NCBI RefSeq assembly: GCF_009914335.1
Contig: NZ_CP043925.1
Location: 2,914,001-2,978,000 of the forward strand
Direction: 5' to 3'
Origin: Proteus columbae
Lineage (GTDB): Bacteria; Pseudomonadota; Gammaproteobacteria; Enterobacterales; Enterobacteriaceae
Length of the DNA: 64,000 nucleotides
Below are positions 1 through 8,569 of the stretch, piece after piece. The translations under genes were made by a program, and so were the position numbers. Within the stretch, counting starts at the first letter, position 1. Each line of letters starts with the position of its first letter. The notes beneath the pieces were generated by a model that saw only the letters and a list, made by a program, of their open reading frames with translations, was not told where the DNA came from and did no database searches.

Positions 1-38
1 TCAATAAGAGAAAACGAGAACATAGATTTATGATGAAA

Positions 39-58
39 CGCTTTTTTTATAAAAAGCG
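39..58 (-). terminator. Hairpin downstream of bcsG
   Basis: A perfect inverted repeat has arms CGCTTTTT and AAAAAGCG around TTAT, a few bases past the bcsG stop codon. It is AT-rich and lacks a long separate U-tract, so it is only a probable terminator. Confidence 0.45.
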
Positions 59-66
59 ATAAAAAG

Positions 67-1812
67 TTAGTTAGGATAATTAATCCACTCTCCTCCATTT
101 AACTTGATATAAGACTGCCCTTGATAATCAACCACAACCGTAGCTTGATTTTCCGCAACATTGGCAGTTTGAGGAAGTTCACTGGCCAATGCATCCCAAT
201 CAATAGCAGATTGGTTAAAGACATCCCCATTCACATTACGAGAAATAAACTCAGAAATAGCTAAATAGCTGCTTGGTTCATCAACAATCACAGGAGGGTT
301 AAATGATGCTTGCTCTTTTATTCCAGTGAAACGAATACCAACAGGTACGGTAGTAATACTTTGGCTTGGAATATCTCTTAACCCTGACATTTGCGTCTTA
401 TCACCTTGTAAAGCCGCACCATGCTCAGGCACAATCACCACCATCACTTTTCTTCCTTTTTTATCTAGTTCATCCATAAAGCTATCTAAATTATCAAGTA
501 ATGTGGAGGCACGCTTGCCATAATCAGCAGCGCTATTTTCTCCTACATAACGGTTACCATCATGTAGTGATACCAAGTTCACAAAGGTCACAGTGCGGTC
601 TTCGTTAGACTGTTCACGCGCTTTCAACCAACGTTGTAATGTTTCCTTATCGTTGTAAATTTTGGTGCCATCAAATGCGGTAATTTGATGAGAAAGATTC
701 TCTTGATCTTGTAAGGCGATATTAAGATTGCCGAGTTGCTGAACTTCTTTGAGGTAATTACCAAACTTCCCGTTGTGGTCAAGTACCAATTTCTTGGCAA
801 ATCCTAACGATGATAAATTATCCATCAGCGAGCATTGCGTATCTGCGGGATCGTATAAATCAGAATGGTGAGTCTGACCACAACTCGCGCGTAATAATCT
901 TAATGATGCAGGACCACTATAAGAAGATACGCTGTTAAAGTGGCTAAATAACACATTAAAGTTACCCCAAATTGGGTGTTCTTGTAGCCCAACAGCCGCC
1001 GCATCAGCGGTAGAAAGTGAACAAATATTAATAATCAAAATATCAAAAGGTTGGGCATTGGCTGCTAACTGCGCAGGAAATGGTGTCGTACGTTTTTTCT
1101 CGTAACCATAAAATTGTGTGAGCCAATCATCCAATACCTTATTATTAACCTTCTGTTTTTGTGGTGGATAAACAGTATTAATTGATGCAGTTTCTACCTC
1201 TTTAGTCGGTACAACTTCAGGGAGGACTTGAGGTTCGACTGATGCGGGTAACACCTCAGGCACTTTGGCAACGACAGTGTTTTTTTCTGTATTAATGTTA
1301 CTTTCTTGCGTAAAAGTATTCGCTGAAACAGAAGGCACCATACCTTGAGAAATATGAGTAAACCCACCAATATTTAGCCACAATACACCTGCAATAATAA
1401 AAACAGATACCCTTACCCACTGTTCAATAAAAAGGTAACCGACTAACAAAACAAAAGCGACACCTATCATTTTGATATTGATAAAGTTAACAGTTAACTC
1501 AACAAGGTAATCAAAGGAAAACTGTTTAAGTTGTCCACCTTGGGCAAGTACCGTTGAAAAGCTGGGTAACCAAGTATCATGGTAAAATAGAATTATCCCT
1601 ATTGGGATAGCGACCCAATTGCGCATTTTATGCCAAATATTTTTTGGTAATGGGAACAATAAAAAGGCAAGAAAAAGTAAATTGCTAAAAGCATCAAAAT
1701 TTAAATAACCATACCAAAGCAAAACAAACTTTAGTAAAAAATAGAAATTCCATGCTCCCAACCCATGCCAGTAATTTAAAAAATTGAACTGGGTTGTATT
1801 AGATTTTTTCAT
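67..1812 (-). CDS. bcsG: Cellulose biosynthesis protein BcsG, phosphoethanolamine transferase
   Basis: Inner-membrane enzyme of the alkaline phosphatase/sulfatase fold. In E. coli it adds phosphoethanolamine to nascent cellulose in the periplasm. The 581 residues begin with about four hydrophobic spans (roughly 20-150), then a Ser/Pro/Val/Glu-rich linker (about 165-235) and a periplasmic catalytic domain. The nucleophile region is seen as ICSLS (C264-S267), followed by HDGNRY and PEHGAAL, which match the metal-binding positions of the family. It is transcribed away from bcsRQABC. In E. coli it follows bcsE and bcsF in one operon. Here the bases upstream hold no bcsE or bcsF, so it stands alone. 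The identification is secure. Confidence 0.93.
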   Translation of the reverse strand: MKKSNTTQFNFLNYWHGLGAWNFYFLLKFVLLWYGYLNFDAFSNLLFLAFLLFPLPKNIWHKMRNWVAIPIGIILFYHDTWLPSFSTVLAQGGQLKQFSFDYLVELTVNFINIKMIGVAFVLLVGYLFIEQWVRVSVFIIAGVLWLNIGGFTHISQGMVPSVSANTFTQESNINTEKNTVVAKVPEVLPASVEPQVLPEVVPTKEVETASINTVYPPQKQKVNNKVLDDWLTQFYGYEKKRTTPFPAQLAANAQPFDILIINICSLSTADAAAVGLQEHPIWGNFNVLFSHFNSVSSYSGPASLRLLRASCGQTHHSDLYDPADTQCSLMDNLSSLGFAKKLVLDHNGKFGNYLKEVQQLGNLNIALQDQENLSHQITAFDGTKIYNDKETLQRWLKAREQSNEDRTVTFVNLVSLHDGNRYVGENSAADYGKRASTLLDNLDSFMDELDKKGRKVMVVIVPEHGAALQGDKTQMSGLRDIPSQSITTVPVGIRFTGIKEQASFNPPVIVDEPSSYLAISEFISRNVNGDVFNQSAIDWDALASELPQTANVAENQATVVVDYQGQSYIKLNGGEWINYPN

Positions 1813-2662
1813 TTTAATTTCCTACTCTTTAGTATAAATAAATCCAATTCGACAGTTATATGATTAGTCACATCTGTCTTTTTATTACTTCTGATATTTA
1901 ATTAACTACTAAATAAACATATAAGAGAATATTTATTTAAAACCAAGTAAAAACCCTTAAATAAAAAATAAAAAAAAGAATCTCGCCAGAAAATACTGGC
2001 CTCTTATATAAAAGAAAAATTAATGCTAGAAAACTTATTTAAGATGATTTTTAAAATAAAACACTCAGCGTTCTATTTATATAATAGCGCCTATTTTTAA
2101 AAATGATGCTTTATTTACATTAAATAATGAAACACAGAGTTATCTTATTTTTATATTTCGAAACAAAAACAAAACAAAGTACACATCAATAACACTGAAT
2201 AACAATTAATAAACATTTTTATCAATAAGCAAACAAGAACCTCAATATAAAAACACAACCAATCAATAAAAGACTATAATATAATGATTTTTCTATGAAA
2301 AATGATACTGATCAAGATACAATAATGATCATAAAATTTAAATAATTTAATATATTGTTATAAACAGCTAATCTACATTTCTTTTTTTTTGCTTACTTTG
2401 TAGCTAAGTCCTTTCCGTTATTATTTAACAAATAAATTTTAAAAATATAAATATAAAAAAGAAAATCAACAGCCATCTTTTATAGAAATAAGATAATAAA
2501 TATCTATTTTATGTGTTTTTACGTAATTGAAATAATGTATTTTAAAGCCTATTCTAAAACAAGAACCTTAGTTAAATAAAACAAATCATTAATCAGATAC
2601 TATTTTATCAAGATTTTAATTTTGATATAAATTTATTATTATTTTATTCAGAGGTTATTAAA
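1813..2662. other. AT-rich divergent intergenic region, bcsG / bcsR
   Basis: About 850 bases with very high A+T, dense in A and T runs. No reading frame resembles a known gene, and no bcsE or bcsF remnant was seen. It must hold the divergent promoters of bcsG and bcsRQABC. A short hairpin (GCCAG/CTGGC, 1985-2000) with T-runs on the - strand side is the only clear secondary structure. The composition would suit binding by a nucleoid protein such as H-NS, which is inference. Confidence 0.5.
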
Positions 2663-2854
2663 ATGAAAAATGAAAATTTTATTAACTCAAATATGAAAAT
2701 AGAAAAAAATAATCTAAATAAGGACATTGATAAACTAAAAAAATTATTTTCATTAAATAACTATCACTATCAGGATATTAATAAAGAAGAAGGAAATAAT
2801 ATGCTTATTTATCGCTGGCCATTACTTAATGCATTTCATTACATGACTAAATGA
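2663..2854 (+). CDS. bcsR: Cellulose biosynthesis protein BcsR
   Basis: Small 63-residue protein. The C-terminal block RWPLLNAF matches the conserved RWPLL-x-x-F of E. coli BcsR, and the KLFSLNN...Y-x-DI segment matches the preceding conserved stretch. BcsR partners BcsQ in regulating the cellulose synthase complex. The start ATG is preceded by CAGAGG. Its TGA stop (2852-2854) overlaps the ribosome-binding sequence of bcsQ, so the two genes are translationally close. The N-terminal 25 residues are Asn/Lys-rich and not conserved. Confidence 0.85.
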   Translation: MKNENFINSNMKIEKNNLNKDIDKLKKLFSLNNYHYQDINKEEGNNMLIYRWPLLNAFHYMTK

Positions 2855-2862
2855 GGCTAACT

Positions 2863-3600
2863 ATGCCACTTATTGTATTAAAAGGACTCCGAGGTGGAGT
2901 GGGTACAACATCCACGGCAATTGCACTTGCTCGGCAATTTAATCAACAAAATAAAGAAGTGCTGATTATTGATAATTGCACAGAAAATATTTTGTCTTTC
3001 TATTTTCCAGCACAGCAAAAAAATACCACATTAAGTCAGGCATTATTAGCAGAAACGCCAATAGAGGAGAGTATTTTTTACTATCGACCACACTACCAAG
3101 TGTTACCTTTTGGTTTGGTTAATATGAAGGATAACTTGCTCTTACAATTGTCATTCTCAGCAAAACAACATCTTACCCATTTTTTAACGACATTTATTCA
3201 GCTACACCCTGACGCCATTATTTTAATGGATTTACAGCATACGCAAGACACCCTTTTCGCATCTTGGATAGAAAAAGCGGATATTTTTTTTACCGTATCA
3301 ATGGCAGAAAGCAACTGTCATATTCGCCTTAACCAGCACACATTTACCGAAAATGAATATGTATTAATTAACCAATTTCGTGCCACCAGCCAAATTCACC
3401 AAGATTTTTATCAATTTTGGCAAACGACACCATTTCCATTATGCCCTGTTGTTCTTCATCGAGATGAAGCCTCACTAGAGGCCTGTGCCTCACGTTTACC
3501 TTTATATGATTACCGAGCTAATTGCATGTTAGTAGAAGAAATATCGCAACTTGCTCAATGGTGTTTTTCGTTATTTAAGAGGAAAGAAGGACAGTCATAA
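2863..3600 (+). CDS. bcsQ: Cellulose biosynthesis protein BcsQ, MinD/ParA-like ATPase
   Basis: 245 residues of the MinD/ParA family, which localises and supports cellulose synthase at the cell pole or inner membrane. The N-terminus MPLIVLKGLRGGVGTTSTA carries the deviant Walker A of BcsQ (GGVGTT). The start at 2863 is chosen over the in-frame ATG at 2851 because GAGG (2853-2856) lies at the right distance before 2863, and the resulting N-terminus matches the E. coli protein. The stop TAA overlaps the bcsA ATG by one base (TAATG), which indicates translational coupling. Confidence 0.9.
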   Translation: MPLIVLKGLRGGVGTTSTAIALARQFNQQNKEVLIIDNCTENILSFYFPAQQKNTTLSQALLAETPIEESIFYYRPHYQVLPFGLVNMKDNLLLQLSFSAKQHLTHFLTTFIQLHPDAIILMDLQHTQDTLFASWIEKADIFFTVSMAESNCHIRLNQHTFTENEYVLINQFRATSQIHQDFYQFWQTTPFPLCPVVLHRDEASLEACASRLPLYDYRANCMLVEEISQLAQWCFSLFKRKEGQS

Positions 3601-6185
3601 TGCCATCATCTTACGATGCTACGAATAAAATCGAAAAGAATGTGACACAACATATTCTTATTCGTTACTACAAGTTTTATCGCCATAACGGTGCATCTCG
3701 TAGCGCAGCTATTGTTAGCGAGCTATTTATGGGCATTATGTGGTTTTTTTTACGGATGGAATCCCCTTTTTGGCGGAAAATTGCCAGAAAACAACGAGAG
3801 CTATATCCTCATATTGATCCCCGTTGCCCTAAAATTTTTGATCCCTTGCGCTATTTGTTACAAAGCATTTGGCTAGCTTGCCATTATGTAGGGCAATTAC
3901 TGATTAAAAAGCCCACACAATTTATTTTCTATATTAGAAAAACATACAAAAAACTCTTTGTTCATGTCTCTCCTATCGCGATTGAAATCATTGAACATAA
4001 GGAAAAAACCACGCCTTTTTGGCAATATGCTCTCTATTCCATTATCGCTATTTTTGCCATTTTCTTTATTTTACTCAGTATCACTCAACCGTTTGATCTT
4101 ACATTTCAGTTCGTTTTTGTGATTGTTCTTTGGCTAGTTGCCTTAGCTATCCGCGATATTCCTGGGCGTTTTTCTTCAATCGCAATGGTTATGTTGGCAC
4201 TAACAATTGCATGTCGATACATATGGTGGCGTTATCATTCAACCCTTTATTGGATTGATAATTTCAGCCTATTTTGTGGCTTACTGCTTTTACTGGCTGA
4301 AACTTACGCATGGTGTGTGCTATTCCTTAGTTTTATGCAATGTATTTGGCCACTGCATCGAAAACCTGTTTCTATGCCTGAAGACATTACACAATGGCAA
4401 AGCGTTGATATTTTCATTCCTACCTATAACGAAGATCTGCAAGTTGTTAAACCCACAATCTATGCCAGCTTAAATTTAGATTGGCCTAAAGATAAGCTCA
4501 CTATTTATCTGCTTGATGATGGCTCCCGCCCTGAATTTAAAGCATTTGCTCAAGAAGTTGGTATTCGTTATATCGCACGAGAAAAACATGATTTTGCTAA
4601 GGCAGGTAATATCAATCATGCTTTAACTCTCGCGTCTGGTGAATTTGTCGCCATCTTTGACTGCGACCATATTCCAACACGTTCATTTCTACAATTTACA
4701 ATGGGATGGTTTTTAAAAGATGAAAAAATGGCTTTGGTACAAACACCTCACCATTTTTTTTCCCCAGATCCTTTTGAACGTAATTTAGGTAACTTTCGTG
4801 AAACACCCAATGAAGGCACACTCTTTTATGGGTTAGTTCAAGATGGTAATGACACTTGGAATGCAGCGTTTTTCTGTGGCTCGTGCGCAATTTTACGTCG
4901 TACTGCATTGGATGAGATTGGTGGCATTGCCGTTGAAACTGTTACAGAAGATGCGCATACCTCATTACGCTTACACCGTCATGGCTGGAGATCTGCTTAT
5001 ATTCGCATTCCACAAGCCGCTGGTTTAGCGACAGAATCATTATCCGCACATATAGGTCAACGTATTCGGTGGGCAAGAGGAATGGTGCAAATATTCCGTC
5101 TTGATAATCCCTTGTTTGGTAAAGGACTAAGCGTGCCGCAACGTCTTTGTTACTTAAATGCCATGTTGCACTTTTTTTCTGGCATTCCACGGATGATTTT
5201 CTTACTCGCACCACTAACGTTTCTTATTTTCCATGCCTATATCATTTATGCACCTGCGATTGCGATCGCTCTCTATGTTGTGCCGTATTTGATCCACATT
5301 TCACTCGCCAGTGCAAAGTTACAAGGCGCTTATCGCCACTCATTTTGGGGTGAGGTTTATGAAACGATTTTAGCGTGGTACACCACTCGTCCAGTGTTAA
5401 GTACCCTTATCTCTCCTCATAAAGGAACTTTCAACGTAACTGGTAAAGGTGGCGTGATGGAAGAAGGCTTTGTCGATTGGCGAATTAACCGCCCTTACTT
5501 ACTCTTTCTCAACTTGAACTTGCTAGGTATTTTGTTTGCTTTTTGGCGCATAGCAACGGGCGATCCCGATGAAGCATGGGCTGTTGCCATGTGTTTATTA
5601 TGGGTTTGTTATAACCTTATCTTACTCGGTGTTGCAATTGCAGTTTCTGTCGAAACAAAGCAACAGCGCCATTTTCCTCGTGTTCGCGTTAAAGTTCCTG
5701 CCATGTTGCTGTTAGATAATGGCTCTCTCTACCGATGTTATCTCTATGATTTCTCTGATAATAGCTGTGCAATTTTATTGCCTGACAATGTCAAACTTTC
5801 ACTATCTCCAAATGAAAGCATCACACTATTACTCAGTCAAAATCAGCGTGAACATGCCTTTAAAGCCAATATTTCACGTATTGATGGGCAAATTATTGGA
5901 TTACAACTCCTTGAAATGACAACGCAAAAAGCTATCGAGTTTACTGCTTGTACTTTTGAGCGAGCCGATACTTGGGCAGATTGGCAAAATGAACTTCCAA
6001 CCGACAGACCTTTAAGCAGTCTCAAGAATATTATTTTTATCAGTATGCAAGGTTATAACACCTTGTTAAAACGTGCTCCTTACTTTATTTACGCTACTTT
6101 CCGCTTACTCGGTCTCTTTTTGCTGTGGCTTTCATCGTTACTCCCTCAACGCGTTAATGTTTCACAAATATTTCATCAGTCTTGA
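3600..6185 (+). CDS. bcsA: Cellulose synthase catalytic subunit BcsA (GT2 + PilZ)
   Basis: Inner-membrane processive glycosyltransferase that polymerises UDP-glucose into cellulose and threads it through its own channel. In 861 residues the family 2 motifs are all visible: DDGS (D306-D307), DCD (D354-D356), TED (T449-D451) and QRIRW (Q487-W491). Hydrophobic spans lie on both sides (about 145-260 and 510-670). A C-terminal PilZ domain follows, with RxxxR at R690-R694. Its second c-di-GMP motif reads DFSDNS (717-722), so the usual final Gly of DxSxxG is Ser. The N-terminal cytoplasmic extension resembles enteric BcsA. It is coupled to bcsQ by a one-base overlap. Confidence 0.96.
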   Translation: MPSSYDATNKIEKNVTQHILIRYYKFYRHNGASRSAAIVSELFMGIMWFFLRMESPFWRKIARKQRELYPHIDPRCPKIFDPLRYLLQSIWLACHYVGQLLIKKPTQFIFYIRKTYKKLFVHVSPIAIEIIEHKEKTTPFWQYALYSIIAIFAIFFILLSITQPFDLTFQFVFVIVLWLVALAIRDIPGRFSSIAMVMLALTIACRYIWWRYHSTLYWIDNFSLFCGLLLLLAETYAWCVLFLSFMQCIWPLHRKPVSMPEDITQWQSVDIFIPTYNEDLQVVKPTIYASLNLDWPKDKLTIYLLDDGSRPEFKAFAQEVGIRYIAREKHDFAKAGNINHALTLASGEFVAIFDCDHIPTRSFLQFTMGWFLKDEKMALVQTPHHFFSPDPFERNLGNFRETPNEGTLFYGLVQDGNDTWNAAFFCGSCAILRRTALDEIGGIAVETVTEDAHTSLRLHRHGWRSAYIRIPQAAGLATESLSAHIGQRIRWARGMVQIFRLDNPLFGKGLSVPQRLCYLNAMLHFFSGIPRMIFLLAPLTFLIFHAYIIYAPAIAIALYVVPYLIHISLASAKLQGAYRHSFWGEVYETILAWYTTRPVLSTLISPHKGTFNVTGKGGVMEEGFVDWRINRPYLLFLNLNLLGILFAFWRIATGDPDEAWAVAMCLLWVCYNLILLGVAIAVSVETKQQRHFPRVRVKVPAMLLLDNGSLYRCYLYDFSDNSCAILLPDNVKLSLSPNESITLLLSQNQREHAFKANISRIDGQIIGLQLLEMTTQKAIEFTACTFERADTWADWQNELPTDRPLSSLKNIIFISMQGYNTLLKRAPYFIYATFRLLGLFLLWLSSLLPQRVNVSQIFHQS

Positions 6186-6244
6186 AGGAAAAACTCAGTT
6201 TTCTGGGAATTTATTAATAAACAATAAGATCATGGGTAACAATA

Positions 6245-8566
6245 ATGAAAAAACGTTTTCTCATATTTGCCTTATTTATGCTCACTTCTTCAGTTCATGG
6301 AGATGAAACGCAAGAAACGCAAACCACTATTTCAGCGCCACCCGTTACAATAACTGAAGCGGCTCCTGAAGTTATTTCTCAAGCAGAGCCTAGAAATACA
6401 CAATTGCCTTCTACAGATATCACGCCTTCTGCTCGCCAGAAGATATTAAAATTTGCAGAGACAGCACCTAGTTATGGCGCGCTCCATTTGACTGGTGTTA
6501 GCCCTGATGGCTATTTAGAATTTGGTGTCCGTAGTGATGAATATGTTTCCAAAGCCACTCTTGATTTAGAATTTACACCGTCTCCGTCACTACTTCCTGT
6601 GGAATCTCATCTTAATGTCTATTTAAATGATGAATTGATGGGAGTTATTACCTTAAAACCAGAAGATTTGGGTAAGAAAAACCAAATTACGATACCTATT
6701 GATCCTTTATTTATTCAAGATTTTAACCATATAAAACTCTCTTTTATTGGCCATTATCGTGAAATTTGTGAAAACCAAGCAAATACAACACTTTGGCTTG
6801 ATGTAAGTAAAAGCAGTCAACTCAATCTGACCTTTCAATCACTCCGTTTAGGTAATGAGTTAGCGCACTTCCCTGAACCATTTTTTGATAGCCGTGATTT
6901 TGGAGAATTAACACTGCCAATGGTTTTCAGCCAGTCACCTAATTTAGCTCAACAAAAAGCGGCAGCGATCCTCTCTTCTTGGTTTGGTACTCAAGTTGAT
7001 TGGCGTAAGCAAAATTATCCTGTTTATTATGATGCTTTGCCAAATCAACACAGCATTGTTTTTGCAACCAATAAACAAAAACCCGCCTTTTTAAAACAGC
7101 ATCCCGATGTGAAAGAACCAACCATCGAAATGCTGACGCATCCAACCAATCCTTATATTAAGTTACTTCTTATTATGGGACGTGATGATAACGATTTGAT
7201 CACTGCCGTAAACGGAATAGCCCGTGGACAAGTTATCTTCAGAGGGAATATCGTCACAATTAATGAAGTAGAAAAATTGATCCCGCGTGAACCTTATGAT
7301 GCGCCAAAATGGGTACAGTTAAATAAACCTATCTACTTTAATACGCTACAAGACTATGAAGGCCAGTTGCAATCTCGCGGATTAAAACCGAATCCTATTA
7401 CATTGAATATGACGTTACCACCTGATCTATTTATGTTTAATAATACGGGATTACAAATGCAATTGCGTTATCGCTATACCGCTCCTGCATTTCAAGATGA
7501 CTCTCGTATGTCTATCTCAGTAAACGACCATTTCATTAAAGCTTATCCTCTTGAGAAAGATAAAAAAGATAATCTTGTCATCGCTTATTTACCGCTTATT
7601 CAAGGCTGGATTGAGCATAAGAATTTATTGAATATGCCCGCCGTAAAACTGGGTGAACGTAACCAAATTACATTTGCCTTTGATTACACCAATCCTATTC
7701 CTGGGGGCTCAGTAGATCAATGTATTACTTATCAACCTGTACCAAATGCTGTCGCTATTGATGATTTATCTAGCTTTAATTTTACAGGTGATTATCGACA
7801 CTATATTGCACTGCCTGACTTACGGGTTTACAGCCATGCAGGCTTCCCATTTAGCCGTTATGCGGATCTGTCAGAAACCTTGGTTTTTGTTAATCAGCAA
7901 CCGTCTCCAACACAATTATCTACCCTATTAATTTCAATGGGGAATATTGGTGCTCAAACAGGTTATCCTGCATTAAATGTTTCATTAACTGGTTCATTGG
8001 ATGAAGTGCAAAAAAGAGATGCTGATCTACTACTTATCGGAACCATTCCACCTGCATTAAATAATGATAAACAGATGAACGTACTGATTGATAAAGCACG
8101 TAGTGAAATCACTCTGCCTTCTCGTGAAATCAGTATCTTTAGCCACACAAGTTATCAACCAACTGATAAACGTCCTGATAGTCGGATCTCTCTGACCTCA
8201 AAAGGATCGATGGGGGCAATTATTGGTTTCCAATCTCCATTCTTTTCACAGCGTAGCGTTGTCGCATTATTAGCCGATAGTACGCAAGGTTACAAACTGT
8301 TAAATGAGGCGATCAGTGATAGTGGTAAGCGTGATGCTATGCATGGTTCAGTAGTATTGGTCAGAGAGTCTGGCGTAAATAGCTTGCGTGTGGGAGATAC
8401 TTATTTCGTCGGTTATTTACCTTGGTGGGAAGAAGTTTGGTATGTATTTGCTTCTCACCCTATATGGCTTGGTTTAGCGGCAATTGTCGGCATTATTCTT
8501 GTCTCTCTTCTTATTTGGCGAGCAATGAAAATAAGAAGCCAACGTCGTTTAGCGACTAAGGACTAA
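6245..8566 (+). CDS. bcsB: Cellulose synthase regulatory subunit BcsB
   Basis: Periplasmic, membrane-anchored partner of BcsA that guides the polymer across the periplasm. The 773 residues start with a cleavable-looking signal (KKRFLIFALFMLTSSVHG) and a Thr/Pro/Glu-rich stretch. Carbohydrate-binding-type and flavodoxin-like domains follow, and one C-terminal span (WLGLAAIVGIILVSLLIW) precedes a basic tail, as in known BcsB. It begins 59 bases after bcsA and ends 3 bases before bcsC, so it belongs to the same operon. In E. coli bcsZ would lie between bcsB and bcsC, and here it does not. Confidence 0.95.
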   Translation: MKKRFLIFALFMLTSSVHGDETQETQTTISAPPVTITEAAPEVISQAEPRNTQLPSTDITPSARQKILKFAETAPSYGALHLTGVSPDGYLEFGVRSDEYVSKATLDLEFTPSPSLLPVESHLNVYLNDELMGVITLKPEDLGKKNQITIPIDPLFIQDFNHIKLSFIGHYREICENQANTTLWLDVSKSSQLNLTFQSLRLGNELAHFPEPFFDSRDFGELTLPMVFSQSPNLAQQKAAAILSSWFGTQVDWRKQNYPVYYDALPNQHSIVFATNKQKPAFLKQHPDVKEPTIEMLTHPTNPYIKLLLIMGRDDNDLITAVNGIARGQVIFRGNIVTINEVEKLIPREPYDAPKWVQLNKPIYFNTLQDYEGQLQSRGLKPNPITLNMTLPPDLFMFNNTGLQMQLRYRYTAPAFQDDSRMSISVNDHFIKAYPLEKDKKDNLVIAYLPLIQGWIEHKNLLNMPAVKLGERNQITFAFDYTNPIPGGSVDQCITYQPVPNAVAIDDLSSFNFTGDYRHYIALPDLRVYSHAGFPFSRYADLSETLVFVNQQPSPTQLSTLLISMGNIGAQTGYPALNVSLTGSLDEVQKRDADLLLIGTIPPALNNDKQMNVLIDKARSEITLPSREISIFSHTSYQPTDKRPDSRISLTSKGSMGAIIGFQSPFFSQRSVVALLADSTQGYKLLNEAISDSGKRDAMHGSVVLVRESGVNSLRVGDTYFVGYLPWWEEVWYVFASHPIWLGLAAIVGIILVSLLIWRAMKIRSQRRLATKD

Positions 8567-8569
8567 GCT

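Noticed and set aside
326..523. Short open frames on the opposite strand of bcsG, bcsA, mgtE, alsT and other genes
   Set aside because: They lie wholly within well-supported genes, show no family resemblance and lack ribosome-binding sites. They are shadows.
1985..2000. GCCAG/CTGGC hairpin in the bcsG-bcsR gap as a terminator of an unseen gene
   Set aside because: Only five pairs, and no reading frame ends nearby. Listed only within the intergenic description.
2851..2862. ATG at 2851 as bcsQ start
   Set aside because: It overlaps the bcsR stop with no ribosome-binding site, while the ATG at 2863 has GAGG at proper distance.
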